From: Macrocybe gigantea
Lineage: Eukaryota > Basidiomycota > Agaricomycetes > Agaricales > Callistosporiaceae
Length of the DNA: 64,000 nucleotides
Direction: 5' to 3'
Assembly: GCA_011319805.1 (NCBI GenBank)
Contig: SJRY01000320.1
Location: forward strand, 1-64,000
Shown piece by piece: positions 43,838 through 55,268 of the stretch (the stretch's first letter is position 1; each line of letters starts with the position of its first letter). The notes under the pieces were generated by a model. The model saw only the letters and a list, made by a program, of their open reading frames with translations, ran no database searches and was not told where the DNA came from. The position numbers and the translations under genes were made by a program.

Positions 43838-44053
43838 TGTAATCGTGCCAATCACAACGTGCCGATCACAACAATACTAAACTACCTAATTTTGCCTTTT
43901 ATATATGGTCACTCACACTCACGGATGCTTCTTTCTTTCTTCCTTCTCTCATCTTTCTTGTTTGTATTCTCACTCTCACAATTTATTGTTCGTCTCATTC
44001 ACGCTGTGTGAGTGCCCGCCTCTTAGTGTTTTGCATCCTACGATGCTCTTCCA
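43838..44053 (+). repeat. G2 5' LTR
   Basis: 216 bp from TGTAATCGTG to GCTCTTCCA, with CTTTTATATATGG as a likely TATA box (43893-43905). Partner 49596-49811. The leader 44054-44417 that follows has no clear gene, and I could not assign a primer site. Confidence 0.87.
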
Positions 44054-44417
44054 CTTTTTTTTGAATGATGACGACCCTTGGAGTCAAACAAACTTCCCAT
44101 ATTCTCTCAGGTTCTCACTGATCAGAGATCAAAGAACTGTGCTCGTTGCTAGTGACACTGTTTCCTTTGCACAGCTCGCACCTACCACTGCCCTCTGGTG
44201 AACCCTTACTCACTCTCAGAGTTTAGGAAACCTTTCGTAGTTTGTCTACAACCTGTATCTGAACACTCATCGATGATAAAGACAGCTCTTTGCAGAAGCC
44301 ACACCTTTCCAGAGGCTCACCGACAGAGAGTGGGAAACTGCTCTACGATGCTCTACTTCACCTACACCTTCAAACCAGTCTGTAACCAACTCCTCCCATG
44401 AGGGAAGACAGCCAGAC

Positions 44418-45655
44418 ATGTCCACACTGTCAGATGGCACTGAACCTCCTTCGGTAACACATCATATTGATAAAAATGTGCATACACATACTGAAAATGC
44501 GCATACACCCACTCAGACCCCTATGCAAATGCTTGAGGGATCGTTATCACCAGTGTTGTCTGAAAACATACAACAACTGAATCATAATCCCTCATCCAAC
44601 ATCCTGCCTAGCTCATCACGCATCTCTCACATTCACCCATCTATCAGAAATTGTACCCCATCCTCTAGCTCTGACTCAGACACTGATCCTCTTGCACTTG
44701 CCCATATGTCAAACAATAACTCATTGGAAAAAGCGACATGCTTATGCCCAGGTCCCACAAAGCTACCCATGATTACTGAGGGTGAACTCATACCCCGGGT
44801 TGTCTGCAAATTTGAACTAGCATGCCTCGATTATTTTGCACTTAAAGCTATCACTGAAAACCAAGTCACCACTGTACTCCCCACCTTCTCCAGTCTACAG
44901 ATCCATGAATGGATTGCTTCGGATCAGGATCAACTATGCACCCTGGTGTTTGCTGACTTTATCAAGGAGATCTGACTCCTCTTCCTCCCTGCCTGCTGGG
45001 AGGATGAAATCTGATGCTCCTTGACAACTACCATCCTCAGTGAAAATGTCAATTTCCATACTTGGTATATGGATCGCCTGAATGAGAACCTTGTTCTCAA
45101 AACGACCAAATTTTACCTTGATGATGATGCCTTCCACAGGCAACTGGAGAACTTACTCAACTCCGAGCTGCAGGAGAGATGTGAGGACTACAACATCAAT
45201 TCATTGGTCAAGAAAGCTATCAATCCTGTAACTAAGAAGGAATCAGTGAGTGCCTGCCTCCGAATCTGGGCTGATGAAGTTCATAAACTCACCCAGGCAC
45301 GTGCTAAGGAGCTCAAAAGGTTCCACTGCACAGCTGAGGAAATACAACAAGCAGCCAAGTGTCAGGCCTTGTCAGGCTCATCACGTAACAGCAACATGCC
45401 TTCCGCTAGCTCTTCCTTGACCACCAGCTCCTCCAACACCAACTTGTACTCCAGCTCCAACTCCTATGCCTGCTTGTCTAAACTTATGGATGATGAGCGG
45501 TTCCTCCTTCGCAAGCACAACAGATGCTGAAAGTGTCAGAAAGGATACATTACCCCTGGCCATGAGTGCAATTGGCCTAAGGGAAGCAGATACCAGATGC
45601 TTACGGATGCCATCCTCCTATACAATCACCCTGCAGATTGGAAACCGAATATGAA
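44418..45655 (+). pseudogene. G2 gag
   Basis: Gag region starting MSTLSDGTEPPSVTH at 44418, with a Ser/Thr/His-rich N-terminus, then a capsid-like part. TGA at 44973-44975 ends the first frame; after a frame change the block WYMDRLNENLVLKTT (about 45063) to KLTQARAKELKRF (about 45285) is open to 45530. A knuckle-like C*KCQKGYITPGHECNWP sits at about 45526-45580 with a TGA inside. Structural protein of the particle; non-functional. Confidence 0.78.
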
Positions 45656-45829
45656 CTAGACTACCAGTGCGAGTACCTCACACACCATGACCCAGACGAA
45701 GAGCACTACAAACCCCATTGCTGCCACAATGAATGCTCACCTCAAAGAGATCTTCAACAAAGACAATCTGAATGTGATCGCCACATTCATACTGTCATCT
45801 GTTCTTGGTGATGGATTGGAAAGCAGCAT

Positions 45830-46171
45830 CAACAATTTCCGATTACTGTGATGGGGTTGATCAATAGTGGAGCCCATGTCATGCTCATTGACAGCAAGCT
45901 CATTGACAAGCTCAGTCTCTGCCAATTCAATCTCAGGAAACCTCTCCCTTGCTCAGTCACACTCGAAAACCCCGATTCTCCTAATTCTACACACAAACTG
46001 TTCCAATATATTAAGATCTGCATCTCATCTCCAGATAAGTCTTGGACTTCATCTATGTTTCGAGCTGTCATCGCTCTGAACCTTTGCACTCCTCTTCTTC
46101 TTGGACTACCATTTTTAAAGCACAATCACCTAGTTCTTGACATAAATGCATGTACTATAATTGCTAAATGA
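45830..46171 (+). pseudogene. G2 aspartic protease
   Basis: Reads MGLINSGAHVMLIDSKLIDKL, then LLLGLPFLKHNHLVLD, the start and end of a retropepsin domain. The catalytic Asp of the D-S/T-G triad is Asn here (NSGA, AAT at 45863-45865), so the copy is inactive even though this segment is open for 107 codons. Confidence 0.75.
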
Positions 46172-46440
46172 AGTGACTATGATTTGTTACATCCACCTGC
46201 TCCAGTGACCCCTCTGCCTCTGCCTCACCCACCTGTGTCTCCGCATACACAGCGAAGACTAAACATCCTCGCTGTGAAAGAGACAAAGGTTCAGAAAGAT
46301 GTCATATTGAAAGAATTACTTGAGAAGACCATGAATCGTTGCGCTGAGGGCACTGATATGCCTCTGACAATGATTGCAGCTCTAATCAAAGATCGCATCG
46401 AGATGCTAGCCATCGAAACTCATCTTAACAGCCTTGAAGA

Positions 46441-47835
46441 CTAGTACAAGTCTTCGTACAAAGACTTGTTTGAACCAATCCCACACATTGATGAACTACC
46501 CGATTCTGTATATACTTCGATTACACTGAAAGATGTGAATAAGAGCATCGCCACATGTACATATGCCTGCCCACATAAATATTGTGATGCATGGAAGATG
46601 CTCATACAACAACACCTGGACGCTGGACATATCTGTCCATCCTCATTGCCACATGCTTTGCCCACATTCATTATTCCCAAAGCTGATGTCACGACGCTTC
46701 CCAGATGGGTTAATGACTATTGACAACTGAACTCAAACACAGTAACAGACAGTCACCTACTGCCATGTGTCGATGATATCCTAGCAGACTGTGTAAAAGG
46801 GAAAATCTGGAGTGTCTTCGACATGACTAACAGCTTTTTCCAGACCAGAATGCACCCAAAGGATATCCCTCTGATGGCAGTATCTACTCCCTTCAGACTT
46901 TACGAGTGGGTTGTGATGCTGATGGGTTTGCACAATGCACCAGCAATACATCAATGTTACGTTACTGAGGTGCTCTGCCCACTGATAGGCAAGTGTTGCC
47001 ATGTCTATCTTGATGACATTATTGTTTGGTCCAATTTAGTTGAAGAATACAAATGTGACCTTGCTCCAGTCATGGATCTATTGTGAGCAAAACACCTGTA
47101 CTGCAACTCAAAAAAATCAAAACTCTTTTGTCTCTCAATTAACTTCCTCGGACACCAAATATTACAGAAGGGTCTTGAGGCCAACAAGCACAAGGCCCAA
47201 TGGATCTTGGATTGGCCAAAACCAGATAGCGCGAAGGAGGTACGAGCATTCCTGGGGCTCATGCAATACATCACAATGTTTCTGCCCTCGCTCGCCCAGT
47301 ATACAGGCACCCTCAACCCTCTCATGTCCAAGGAGGCTGAGATCGATTGGCCTGGATGGGAGGCTCACCATGATGCTGCATTCAATGCAATCAAAGAGCT
47401 TGTCATTTCACGAGAGTGCTTAACCACTATTGACTATGACTTAATGCTGGATTATAAGGTTTCATCACAACCGACACAAGTGATTACCAGACCAGTGCAA
47501 TACTCTCCTTTGGGAAGACTTGGGAATTGGCCTGGCCCGTCACCTTTGAATCCCAAACTCTTAAAGGCACACAATTGCATTACCCCATACATGAAAAGAA
47601 AATGCTTGCCATCATCTGTGCAGTAACAAAGTAGTGCACTGACCTGCTCAGAATTCCTTTCTTCATTTACACTGATTACAAAACACTAGAAAATTTCGAC
47701 ATATAGAAAGACCTTAGCTGATGCCAGGCACATTGGATGGAACATCTCTTACAATTCAAAGGGAAAATCATATACATAAAGGGACAGGATAATACAGGAG
47801 CTGACACTCTCTCCCGTACAACCTTTGTGCCCTCA
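46441..47835 (+). pseudogene. G2 reverse transcriptase and RNase H
   Basis: RT from FEPIPHIDELPDS (46470) with FDMTNSFFQTRM, then the intact active-site box YLDDIIVWSN near 47007-47036, a frame change, the KEVRAFLGLMQYITMFLP connection (47232-47290) and the RNase H region to KGQDNTGADTLSR near 47780-47816. Stops at 46721 (TGA, usually Arg) and several indels break it. Copies genomic RNA into DNA in the intact family. Confidence 0.82.
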
Positions 47836-48135
47836 TCTACAGAGGCCGAACAGCATGCCGTGCCTCCATATCTTGCTGATATTGATGATGATGACATGTT
47901 GGCATGCATTGTCTCCAACAACCTATCTTGTGCCTTGGCAGTAGCCGCCCTAATGGAAGGATCCCAGCCCGAACTTCTACCTTGGGAAACATTGGATATC
48001 TCTGCAGATTCCAAGTTCTTACAAGAAGTATGCAAGGGGTATGGCAAGGACAGATGGTGTTGCCGCCTTATTGAAGCACGTTACCCACCAGACAGCATTG
48101 AATTTCGAGATGGTCTACTATACATTGCAGGATGA

Positions 48136-49480
48136 CTTGTGATACCTCACATCGCTGGTATCAGGGAAGAGTTGTTCCAACTTGCACACGATGTCCTGGG
48201 CCATTTTGGCTTTGACAAAACTTACAGTTCTCTTTGTGACTCATTCTACTAGCTGGGAATGCACCGAGATCTTGAACAGGCATACATTCCTGCGTGCGTT
48301 GAGTGCCAGTGCAACAAATCATCTACCAAACGAACACTGGGCCCCCTCCATCCTCTTCCTGTATCCGATGGATGGGGTGACTCGGTTGCCATCGACTTCA
48401 TCAGCCCATTGCCAGAGGACGATGCTTTCAATTGTATTGTCTTCTTCATGGACCAGCTCGGGAGTGATATTCGCATAGTGCCATGCCACGACACAATCAC
48501 TGCTGAACAATTCATGATGCTGTTCTTCGATGAGTGGTACTGTGAAAACAGTTTGCCAAGTGACATCGTCTGTGACAGAGATAAGCTGTTCGTTTCTGAC
48601 TTTTGGACAGCACTACACAAAATTACAGGCATTAAGATAAAGATGTCATCTGCTTTCCACCCACAGTCTGATGGTGCAAGTGAATGCATGAATAAGACAA
48701 TTAATCAATCTCTATGATACCATGTTGAGCGTAATCAAACAGGCTGGAAACGCGCTCTGCCTCACATTCGTTTTGCTATAATGAACACAGTTAACACTTC
48801 TACAGGCTTTACCCCATTCCAGTTATGAATGGGCTGATCCCTGTGAGTTTTACCTCCTCTCATCACAAACAACTCCAATGACTTGGAAGACATACATGCC
48901 AAAGAGGTCATCTGCCATCTCGAAGTCAACGTCAAGGTGGCACAAGACAACCTCCTCAAGGCTAAGACTGAGCAGTCATTACAAGCTAACAAAATGTGTA
49001 CTGATGAATTTCCCTTCACCATAGGTGGACAGGCTATGCTTTTCACATTAAATCGCAGGTGGCAATATCTTAATGCAGACAAAAAATGAGTAGCCAAGTT
49101 CCTCCCAAGATTCGATGGACCTTACAAAATCATCGGAGTCTCACCGGAATACTCGACGGTTACCCTCAAGCTGCCGAACTCACCACAAACTTTCTCTACA
49201 TTCCACACTTCACAAGTCAAGCCCTTCAATACAAACAACAAGGACCTCTTCCCCTCACATGAACTCGAGTGACCCCCACTGGTGATTATAGACAATGGAT
49301 CAGAAGAATACATTGTTGAATGCATCATGGATGAAAAATGAGATCAACGCTGCATGGGTGGATACAAGTACCTCATCCAATGGAAGGGATATGGGCCCGA
49401 AGAAGATCACTAGATGTCGGGTAGTGTATTAGAGGAATGCACCGCCTTGGACCATTGGCTCAAATCGCACCCCCATTGAC
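48136..49480 (+). pseudogene. G2 integrase with chromodomain
   Basis: HHCC zinc part (HDVLGHFGFDK near 48188; CVECQCNKS near 48295), catalytic core with the first Asp in VAIDFISPLPEDDA (48385), the second in VCDRDKLFVSD (48570) and Glu in SECMNKTINQSL (48680), where a TGA follows. The GPY-like end is near 49115, and a chromodomain with YIVECIMDEK and GGYKYLIQWKGYGPEEDH lies at 49310-49412, carrying TGA and TAG. Chromodomains steer integration to heterochromatin marks in chromoviruses. Confidence 0.82.
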
Positions 49481-49595
49481 CTTGCCACCAGTAGCTTTTT
49501 TCCACTGGGTTTTGATGCACCTGTGCCACATTATCTTCGCCATCTCTTTCGCCTTTGTCCGCCCTTCAGCTGCCAATTTTTTCTGAGGGGGAGGG

Positions 49596-49811
49596 TGTAA
49601 TCATGCCAATCACAACATGCCAATCACAACAACACTAAACTACCTAATCTTGCCTTTTATATATGGTCACTCACACTCACAGATGCTTCTTTCTTTCTTC
49701 CTTCTCTCATCTTTCTCATTTGTATTCTTGCTCTCACAATTTATCATTTGTCTTGTTCACACTGTGTGAGTGCCCACCTCTTAGTGTTTTGCATCCTACA
49801 ATGCTCTTCCA
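49596..49811 (+). repeat. G2 3' LTR
   Basis: 216 bp, TGTAATCATG to GCTCTTCCA. It differs from the 5' LTR mostly by CG-to-CA/TG transitions. Confidence 0.87.
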
Positions 49812-49816
49812 AGAAC

Positions 49817-51619
49817 ATGCAGTACCAGCCAAGATACGAACATGAAAAGGAATAACTACCATAACACCAGAAGTTGATAGCAGAGCAGACAGAACCTGCA
49901 TAAACACTGCTATAGTAATGAAAACAGGACTGAAGACATGATGAATTAAGAAGATTCCAATCATAAATGCAGACAGATCACTCAACCACCAGAAAATAGC
50001 AGATCGAGTAGTAGAAGTCCACATCAATATCAAAGGACATAAAGAGCATATAGAAGCTATCATTCTTGACACTGAGAAAACTGACATGCTATTAGGACAT
50101 GACTGGCTTGTTTATCACAATCCAATGATCAAATAGAGGATAGGAGAAATTGTCTTTGACAGATGCCCCAAAACATGTAAGATAAATTACCAAATGATCA
50201 AGATATAGAAGGTGGCTGAACTAGTAAAAACTACAGCCAGTGACAAGACAGGAACTCAGATACCCCCATATCTGACCTGATTCAAACATCTCTTCAAAGA
50301 GAAGAACTTCAATCATCTATCAGACTACAAAGAGTGGGACCACAAGATAAACTTAACAAAAGATGCACCCAAAATGATACCGAGCAAGGTCTACCCAATA
50401 ACATAAAAGGAACTAGAGGAATTAGATGCCTTTGTTGAAGAAGGACTAAGAACAGGAAAGATACGTCTATCAAAATCACCTTATGCAGTACCCTGTTTCT
50501 TTTGCAACAAGAAGAATGGAAGCAAATGACTAATCCAAGACTATTGGGAGATGAACAAATATATGGTTAAAGACAAATTCCCATTACCATGCATCAGTGA
50601 ACTCCTCAACATACTATAGGGAGTGAAGTACTTCAGCAAGATTGACATTATCTAGGGATACAATAATGTATGCATCCAGAAAGGGGACAAATAGAAGGCA
50701 GCCTTCCTAACAGTAAGAGGACTCTTTGAACTGACAGTCATGTACTTTAGGCAGTGCAACACACCAGGCACTTTCAGCTAAATGACGGCAAGCCTTTTCC
50801 AAGACCTACTATGAAGAAGAGTGTGCATAATCTATATGAATGGCATCATGATCATTGGATAAACACAAGAAGAACTTCAAAAGAATACTATAGAAGTCAT
50901 GGAGATACTAAACAAGAATGACCTATTCATCAAGGGACCAAAATGCATCTGGGAATCATTAAAAGTCCCACTACTAGAGTGTATTATAGGAGAAGGGAAA
51001 GTAGAAATGGAACCAGAGAAGATTGCAGCCATACAATCTTGGCCAACACCAAAAACAAAGAAAGAACTACAAAAGTTCTTGGAATTTATGAACTTTTATT
51101 GATGATTCATCAAGGAATATGCAAAAGTTGCTAAACCTCTAATGTAGCTGACTGGAAACAAAACATTCCAGTGGACAGACAAACAACAAGGTGCTTTCAA
51201 AGAGCTGATTCAACATATAACCTTGGCATCCATTCTAGTACTCTCACAGACAGAAGGAAAATTTTGAGTTGAAACAGATACCTCAGGATATGCCATTGGA
51301 GCAGTGCTATCAGAATAGCAGAAAGGACTATAGCACCCAATTGCCTTCATTTCAGGATGCATGACTCTAGCAGAGCAGAACTACAAAATCTATAACAAGG
51401 AATTCCTTGTGATAATGGTTGCTCCGAAAACATGGAAACAATACCTCCTAGAAGCTTGAGAGAAGTTTGAGATATTGACAGATCATAAAAACCTATTATA
51501 CTTCTAAAAACTGCAGTGACTCAATTCAAGACAGATTAGCTGGTACCTGAAATTACAAGAATAAACTATGACATATACCAGAAAAGGCCAATGGAAAAGC
51601 AGACATCCTGTCACAAATG
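49817..51619 (+). pseudogene. G1 protease, RT and RNase H
   Basis: G1 resumes here. Protease end IILDTEKTDMLLGHDWLVYHNP is near 50060-50125. RT covers LSKSPYAVPCFFCNKKNGS (50467-50523), KYFSKIDII*GYNN and the active site, which reads YMNG instead of YMDD (50834-50845), then LFIKGPKC and the PKTKKELQKFLEFMNFY connection (51050-51100). RNase H follows to about 51610. Trp codons of conserved motifs are repeatedly TAG or TGA, and Gln codons TAA or TAG. The last bases are duplicated beyond the SINE. Confidence 0.82.
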
Positions 51620-51632
51620 GCAGAATATGAAG

Positions 51633-52723
51633 GGGGCCCCAGTAGTCCAGTGGTTATCATCGCCACCAAAGACTGGAGAGGTGGCTGTGCACCACCAGAA
51701 GGGTTGGGGTTCGATTTCCCTCATCCTCAGTACCCATAAAGCTGGAAAAGGCATGTGACCTGTTAGAGGTTACTATCACATGCTTGGTTCACATGGGTCA
51801 GGTGATGCTGACACCATGGGAAAGATTGGTTGCATTGATCACCTGGCCTGGGTATAGTGCCTGAATTGATAACTCAGGGCCCGGGTTCAAGGAGTCACAT
51901 GACATTTATAGGATGGCACATAATCCAGGTAGGAGCAATCAATCATACCCCAAAGTGGCACATTAGACCTTGAGTCTGGTGTTCTGTGCCTGAAATGGTC
52001 ATGTGATATCATGTGATCAAGTAGGGAGCGAAAGCATAGGGAGTGGTAAGCGGGGTAGAATGTATACAGAACAAGCCGAATGTCTGGGTGATTCCAGACC
52101 AGGCCATCCCCTACCACAGACAGTCATGGTCTGGTATCACCAGAGCCATCCGCTGACATAGAGTAGTCATTAGTCCCAGTAGTATGATACCTATGATGTA
52201 CCTACAAAGTGGGCCGCTCCTTGAAAAGAAACTCAGGGACCAGGTCTATGAACACTCGGGGACTCCAGGGGAGGGTGTGGGAAATGAGTCGAGTCCTGGG
52301 TTCCTTGGAACTAAACAGAGGGGGCTCCTAGTATCAGAAACCAATCCCTGGCTCCTTCGGAGGGCACAACCGGGGCTGGCTGGTGGCAAGGCAGAGACTA
52401 GGGACAAGTGGGGATCTGCATTGATGACAAAGCAAACCACTTGCTCTGGAATGGGAAACAGTAGTAAGTGGGGCTCTCTGTGAACTCCCTGCTGAAGAGC
52501 AAGCCATGGCAGGCTGGGACAGTCTCCTGCGACCTGGCCAGAGCAGTGCTAACAAACTCCTCTGTCGGTTCATGGACTGATGAGGTCCGTTGGGTCTGAG
52601 TTGACTCTGGGATGCACTGTAATGGTGGGCTCCCCCTTACAAGAGCAGGCGAAGTGCAGGGCTCTGCTATATGCAGGGCCCTGAATCTCGTAAATTGTTG
52701 ATTTAAAAAAAAAAAAAAAAAAA
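51633..52723 (+). mobile_element. long SINE with LINE-derived 3' tail
   Basis: 1.09-kb non-coding element with a perfect 13-bp target duplication GCAGAATATGAAG (51620-51632 and 52724-52736). The head carries A box TAGTCCAGTGG (51643-51653) and B box GGTTCGATTTCC (51708-51719), resembling tRNA-Glu/Asp type. The body has CACATG words and two blocks shared with the SINE-like copies at 3475 and 16831. The 3' end TAAATTGTTGATTT plus poly(A) (52691-52723) is that of the LINE family in this window, with looser similarity further upstream (TTACAAG, GTGCA, GCTATAT). It splits RNase H of G1. Confidence 0.85.
51643..51719 (+). promoter_or_regulatory. internal pol III promoter of the long SINE
   Basis: A box 51643-51653 and B box 51708-51719 (one mismatch to consensus), with tRNA-like spacing, 11 bp from the element's 5' end. 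Confidence 0.68.
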
Positions 52724-52736
52724 GCAGAATATGAAG

Positions 52737-53870
52737 AAAACCTAGCAGAGAAGAACAATATACAAATGATCAAAGAAGCAGCATTCATCTGACATCTGGA
52801 AGAGAATAATGAATGAGACTTTAAATTTATGATATTCAAAGATGAACACCTGTGAAAAGATGAAGCAGAAAATAATAAAGCAATACAAATAAGAGGAATC
52901 ATGATGATTGAATCTCCAAGGATAGAATAAATTCAACAATGCACATGAAGGGAAACAATCATGATAATGGGACTGAAGGAAAAACTGCACTGGTTCACAG
53001 AAGAAGACCATATCATATATGTAGGAGGGAAAATCTATGTCTCCCCAGACTACAAACTGAAGGAAAACATCATGTTCAAACACCATGACATACCCATCAG
53101 AGGATACCCAGGACAATACCATATGCATGAGCTCATAAACTGCATCTACTGGTGGCCATCAATGTTAATGGACATCAAGAAGTATGTCAATGGATGTGAA
53201 ACATGTCAGTAAAACAAGATTATCTGACAAAAGAAATATGTACCATTACACCTACATGAGGTTCCACAGCAGCTATGGAAAGATATCAGAGTAGATCTTA
53301 TAGGACCACTATCCAGCTCGAATGGCTTTAATGCCATCATCACAGTCACAGACCACCTGACCAAGATGATCCATCTAATTCCCACAAATACCAAACTTAC
53401 AGCAGAAGGTCTCACATGACTATATCAAAACAATATGTGGCAACTCCACAGAATCCCATGAAAGATCATCAGTGACTGAGGACCCCAATTCATAGTGCAA
53501 TTCATAACAGCACTTCTAAAATTACTTGGAACAAAACAAAACCTATCAATAGCTTACCACCCACAGACAGATGGATAGGCAGAGCGATCCCATCAGAAAA
53601 CAGAAGCCTTCCTCAGAAGCTTCACAAACAACCTACAGGATGATTGGACAGAGTGAGTAGTGATCATAGAATACCAATACAATGACAAAACACACCAGAA
53701 AATGAAGGAAACACCATTCTATCTCAACTATAGAATGCACCTCTAGAAGGAAGAACTGCAAACAATAGAAGGAAACAATCCTGCAGTAAAGAACTTCATT
53801 GAAAGAATGGATCAGATATGAAAAGAAGCAAATGCTGCACTGCAGTATGCACAAACACAAGCCAAAGACA
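52737..53870 (+). pseudogene. G1 integrase
   Basis: G1 continues with the HHCC zinc region (HHDIPIRGYPGQYHMHELINCIYWW...CETCQ, 53083-53212). The core follows with the first Asp in VDLIGPLSSSNGFNAI (53292-53340), the second in IISD*GPQF (53466-53492) and the AYHPQTDG*AER box (about 53550-53588), whose stops replace Trp/Arg/Gln codons. The C-terminal half fades by about 53870. Would join cDNA to target DNA; dead. Confidence 0.8.
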
Positions 53871-54308
53871 ATTTGACCACCAATACCTCCATCAGCATTG
53901 ACAGTAGTGATGATAGCCATGCACCTATCCCCAACTGCCAGAACAACCTCAAGAATCTGGCAAGGATTCTCAACAGTAGCGACTACATGGACCCTCTCAC
54001 CATCACACTTGGTGCATATCTGTGCTATGTTATGACTGTCCACACACACCTCTAGACTGGGTAAACCCTTGATGGGACTGGCCCCATAGTAGCAGAATGC
54101 ATTGCACTTTGCAAGGCAATGGAAATGCTTTGTACAGAAAACCAGTGACTTAAACTTCTTGCCACCATGCTCCATCACATCTGCATCTATAATGAAGAAC
54201 TCATTCATATGTGGGCCCCATGTGCCACAACTGTCTGGGAGAGCAATAACAGATGGGGACAGCTGGACTAAGGTCTTTTATAAGAATGCAAATCTAAAGA
54301 GAGGGTGA
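53871..54308 (+). other. G1 segment between integrase and 3' LTR
   Basis: 438 bp ending in a purine run (AAAGAGAGGG, 54296-54305) next to the 3' LTR. No plus-strand gag-pol homology recognised. The minus strand holds a 191-codon open frame (54208 to 53633) whose first part covers this segment and whose end lies antisense to integrase. Confidence 0.5.
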
Positions 54309-54628
54309 TGTTACAGACATTGCCCAAAGGACTATTCAATTTCTTATCTTATCTTTTCCATATCCCTTATCTCCCCCATCATACTGCGCAGTATATAGCC
54401 ATCAAGTCATTTCACTTCCCTAGTCATTCTGAGTCATCTCCTTCCAGTCTTACTCATCTGCAGTCCACAGCATTGCATAGCTCATAGTCCATGCTTGAGT
54501 ACTGTAACATATATAAGGACTCCCAGATGTACCAGTAGTGCTAGGCTTAATATTTCTTTTGCCATTGTCTCAAGACCACTCTTGCACTTAGTCTGCTTGA
54601 GTCCTTTTAAGATTCATCTAGCCTAACA
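54309..54628 (+). repeat. G1 3' LTR
   Basis: 320 bp from TGTTACAGAC to GCCTAACA, with TGTTA/TAACA inverted ends, a preceding polypurine tract and a CATATATAAGG box near 54508. The partner 5' LTR is not in view. 54629-54849 beyond it (221 bp, AT-rich) holds nothing I recognise. Confidence 0.7.
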
Positions 54629-54849
54629 CCTCTTACATCTTAATCCTAGAATAAAGACTCATTTAATAGAAATATCATTATAGCCATAATATCCTTCTAC
54701 TCCAGAGTAATGATGTGCAGGATGACTTGCTTTTTAGAGATATGGAAAAGGGAATAGGATCTGAATCTCAGCAAGAAAAGCCTCTGCAAAGACCTGCAGA
54801 TACTGAAGATTTATATCAATATTAATTTCTGATTAGATTAAAATCTATC

Positions 54850-55268
54850 TGCTATACAAAACCAAATCTGTGTGCAAGTCACTCTAACTAATTCAGATGT
54901 GAGAGGTGAGGAGAAGAATGCTATTTCTAGCCAGCTCGAAGCTGGGTTCTACTGTACATGATTTCAGCTATTTATATATTATGACTCCCAAGCACGGACC
55001 ACGACTATACTATCCTCATGTTACATGCAACCCCCTACCCTAAATTGAATGAGTAAGGATTCTGCTGCATTCCTCGTGGTATCCTGCAGATGCTGCATAA
55101 TAATCCTATGCCCTAGTCAGCACTGATGCATCGTTGTTATAGGGTTGTCTCGAGATTGTCGCATTGCATCCTGTATGTCATATCACGCTTTGCATTATAT
55201 GTTCATCATGTGGTTCTTGAGTCACATGCCCATTGTCAAGATAATAATAAGTCCTGAAATCGTAACAT
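54850..55268 (-). repeat. G3 3' LTR
   Basis: 419 bp on the minus strand from TGTTACGATTTC (55268) to TGTATAGCA (54850), preceded by a G-rich polypurine tract (complement of 55269-55280). Homologous along its length to the G4 LTR at 61665-62078, with CG positions mostly TG or CA here. Confidence 0.85.

Larger units (their letters stand above)
43838..49811 (+). mobile_element. gypsy chromovirus G2, complete with LTRs
   Basis: 5.97-kb element with 216-bp LTRs, gag, protease, RT, RNase H, integrase and C-terminal chromodomain. The 3' LTR is preceded by a polypurine tract (GAGGGGGAGGG, 49585-49595). It sits in G1; flanks AAAAC (43833-43837) and AGAAC (49812-49816) look like a 5-bp target duplication with one G/A change. 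Coding frames carry stops, and the LTRs differ mainly by transitions. Confidence 0.9.
42225..54628 (+). mobile_element. gypsy element G1, ancient, interrupted twice
   Basis: Ty3/gypsy retrotransposon, plus strand, order gag, protease, RT, RNase H, integrase, 3' LTR. It is split by element G2 (43838-49811) and by the long SINE (51633-52723). The 5' LTR is absent from view; the left edge is the poly(A) of a LINE. TGG codons have become TAG/TGA and CAA/CAG codons TAA/TAG throughout, so this is the oldest element here. Confidence 0.85.

Noticed and set aside
43811..44401. Short ORFs near the G2 LTR as genes
   Set aside because: They lie in the LTR and leader; the 3' LTR does not preserve them.
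52570..52610. Hammerhead ribozyme in the long SINE (CTGATGAG near 52576)
   Set aside because: The required GAAA and cleavage-site stems are not found nearby.
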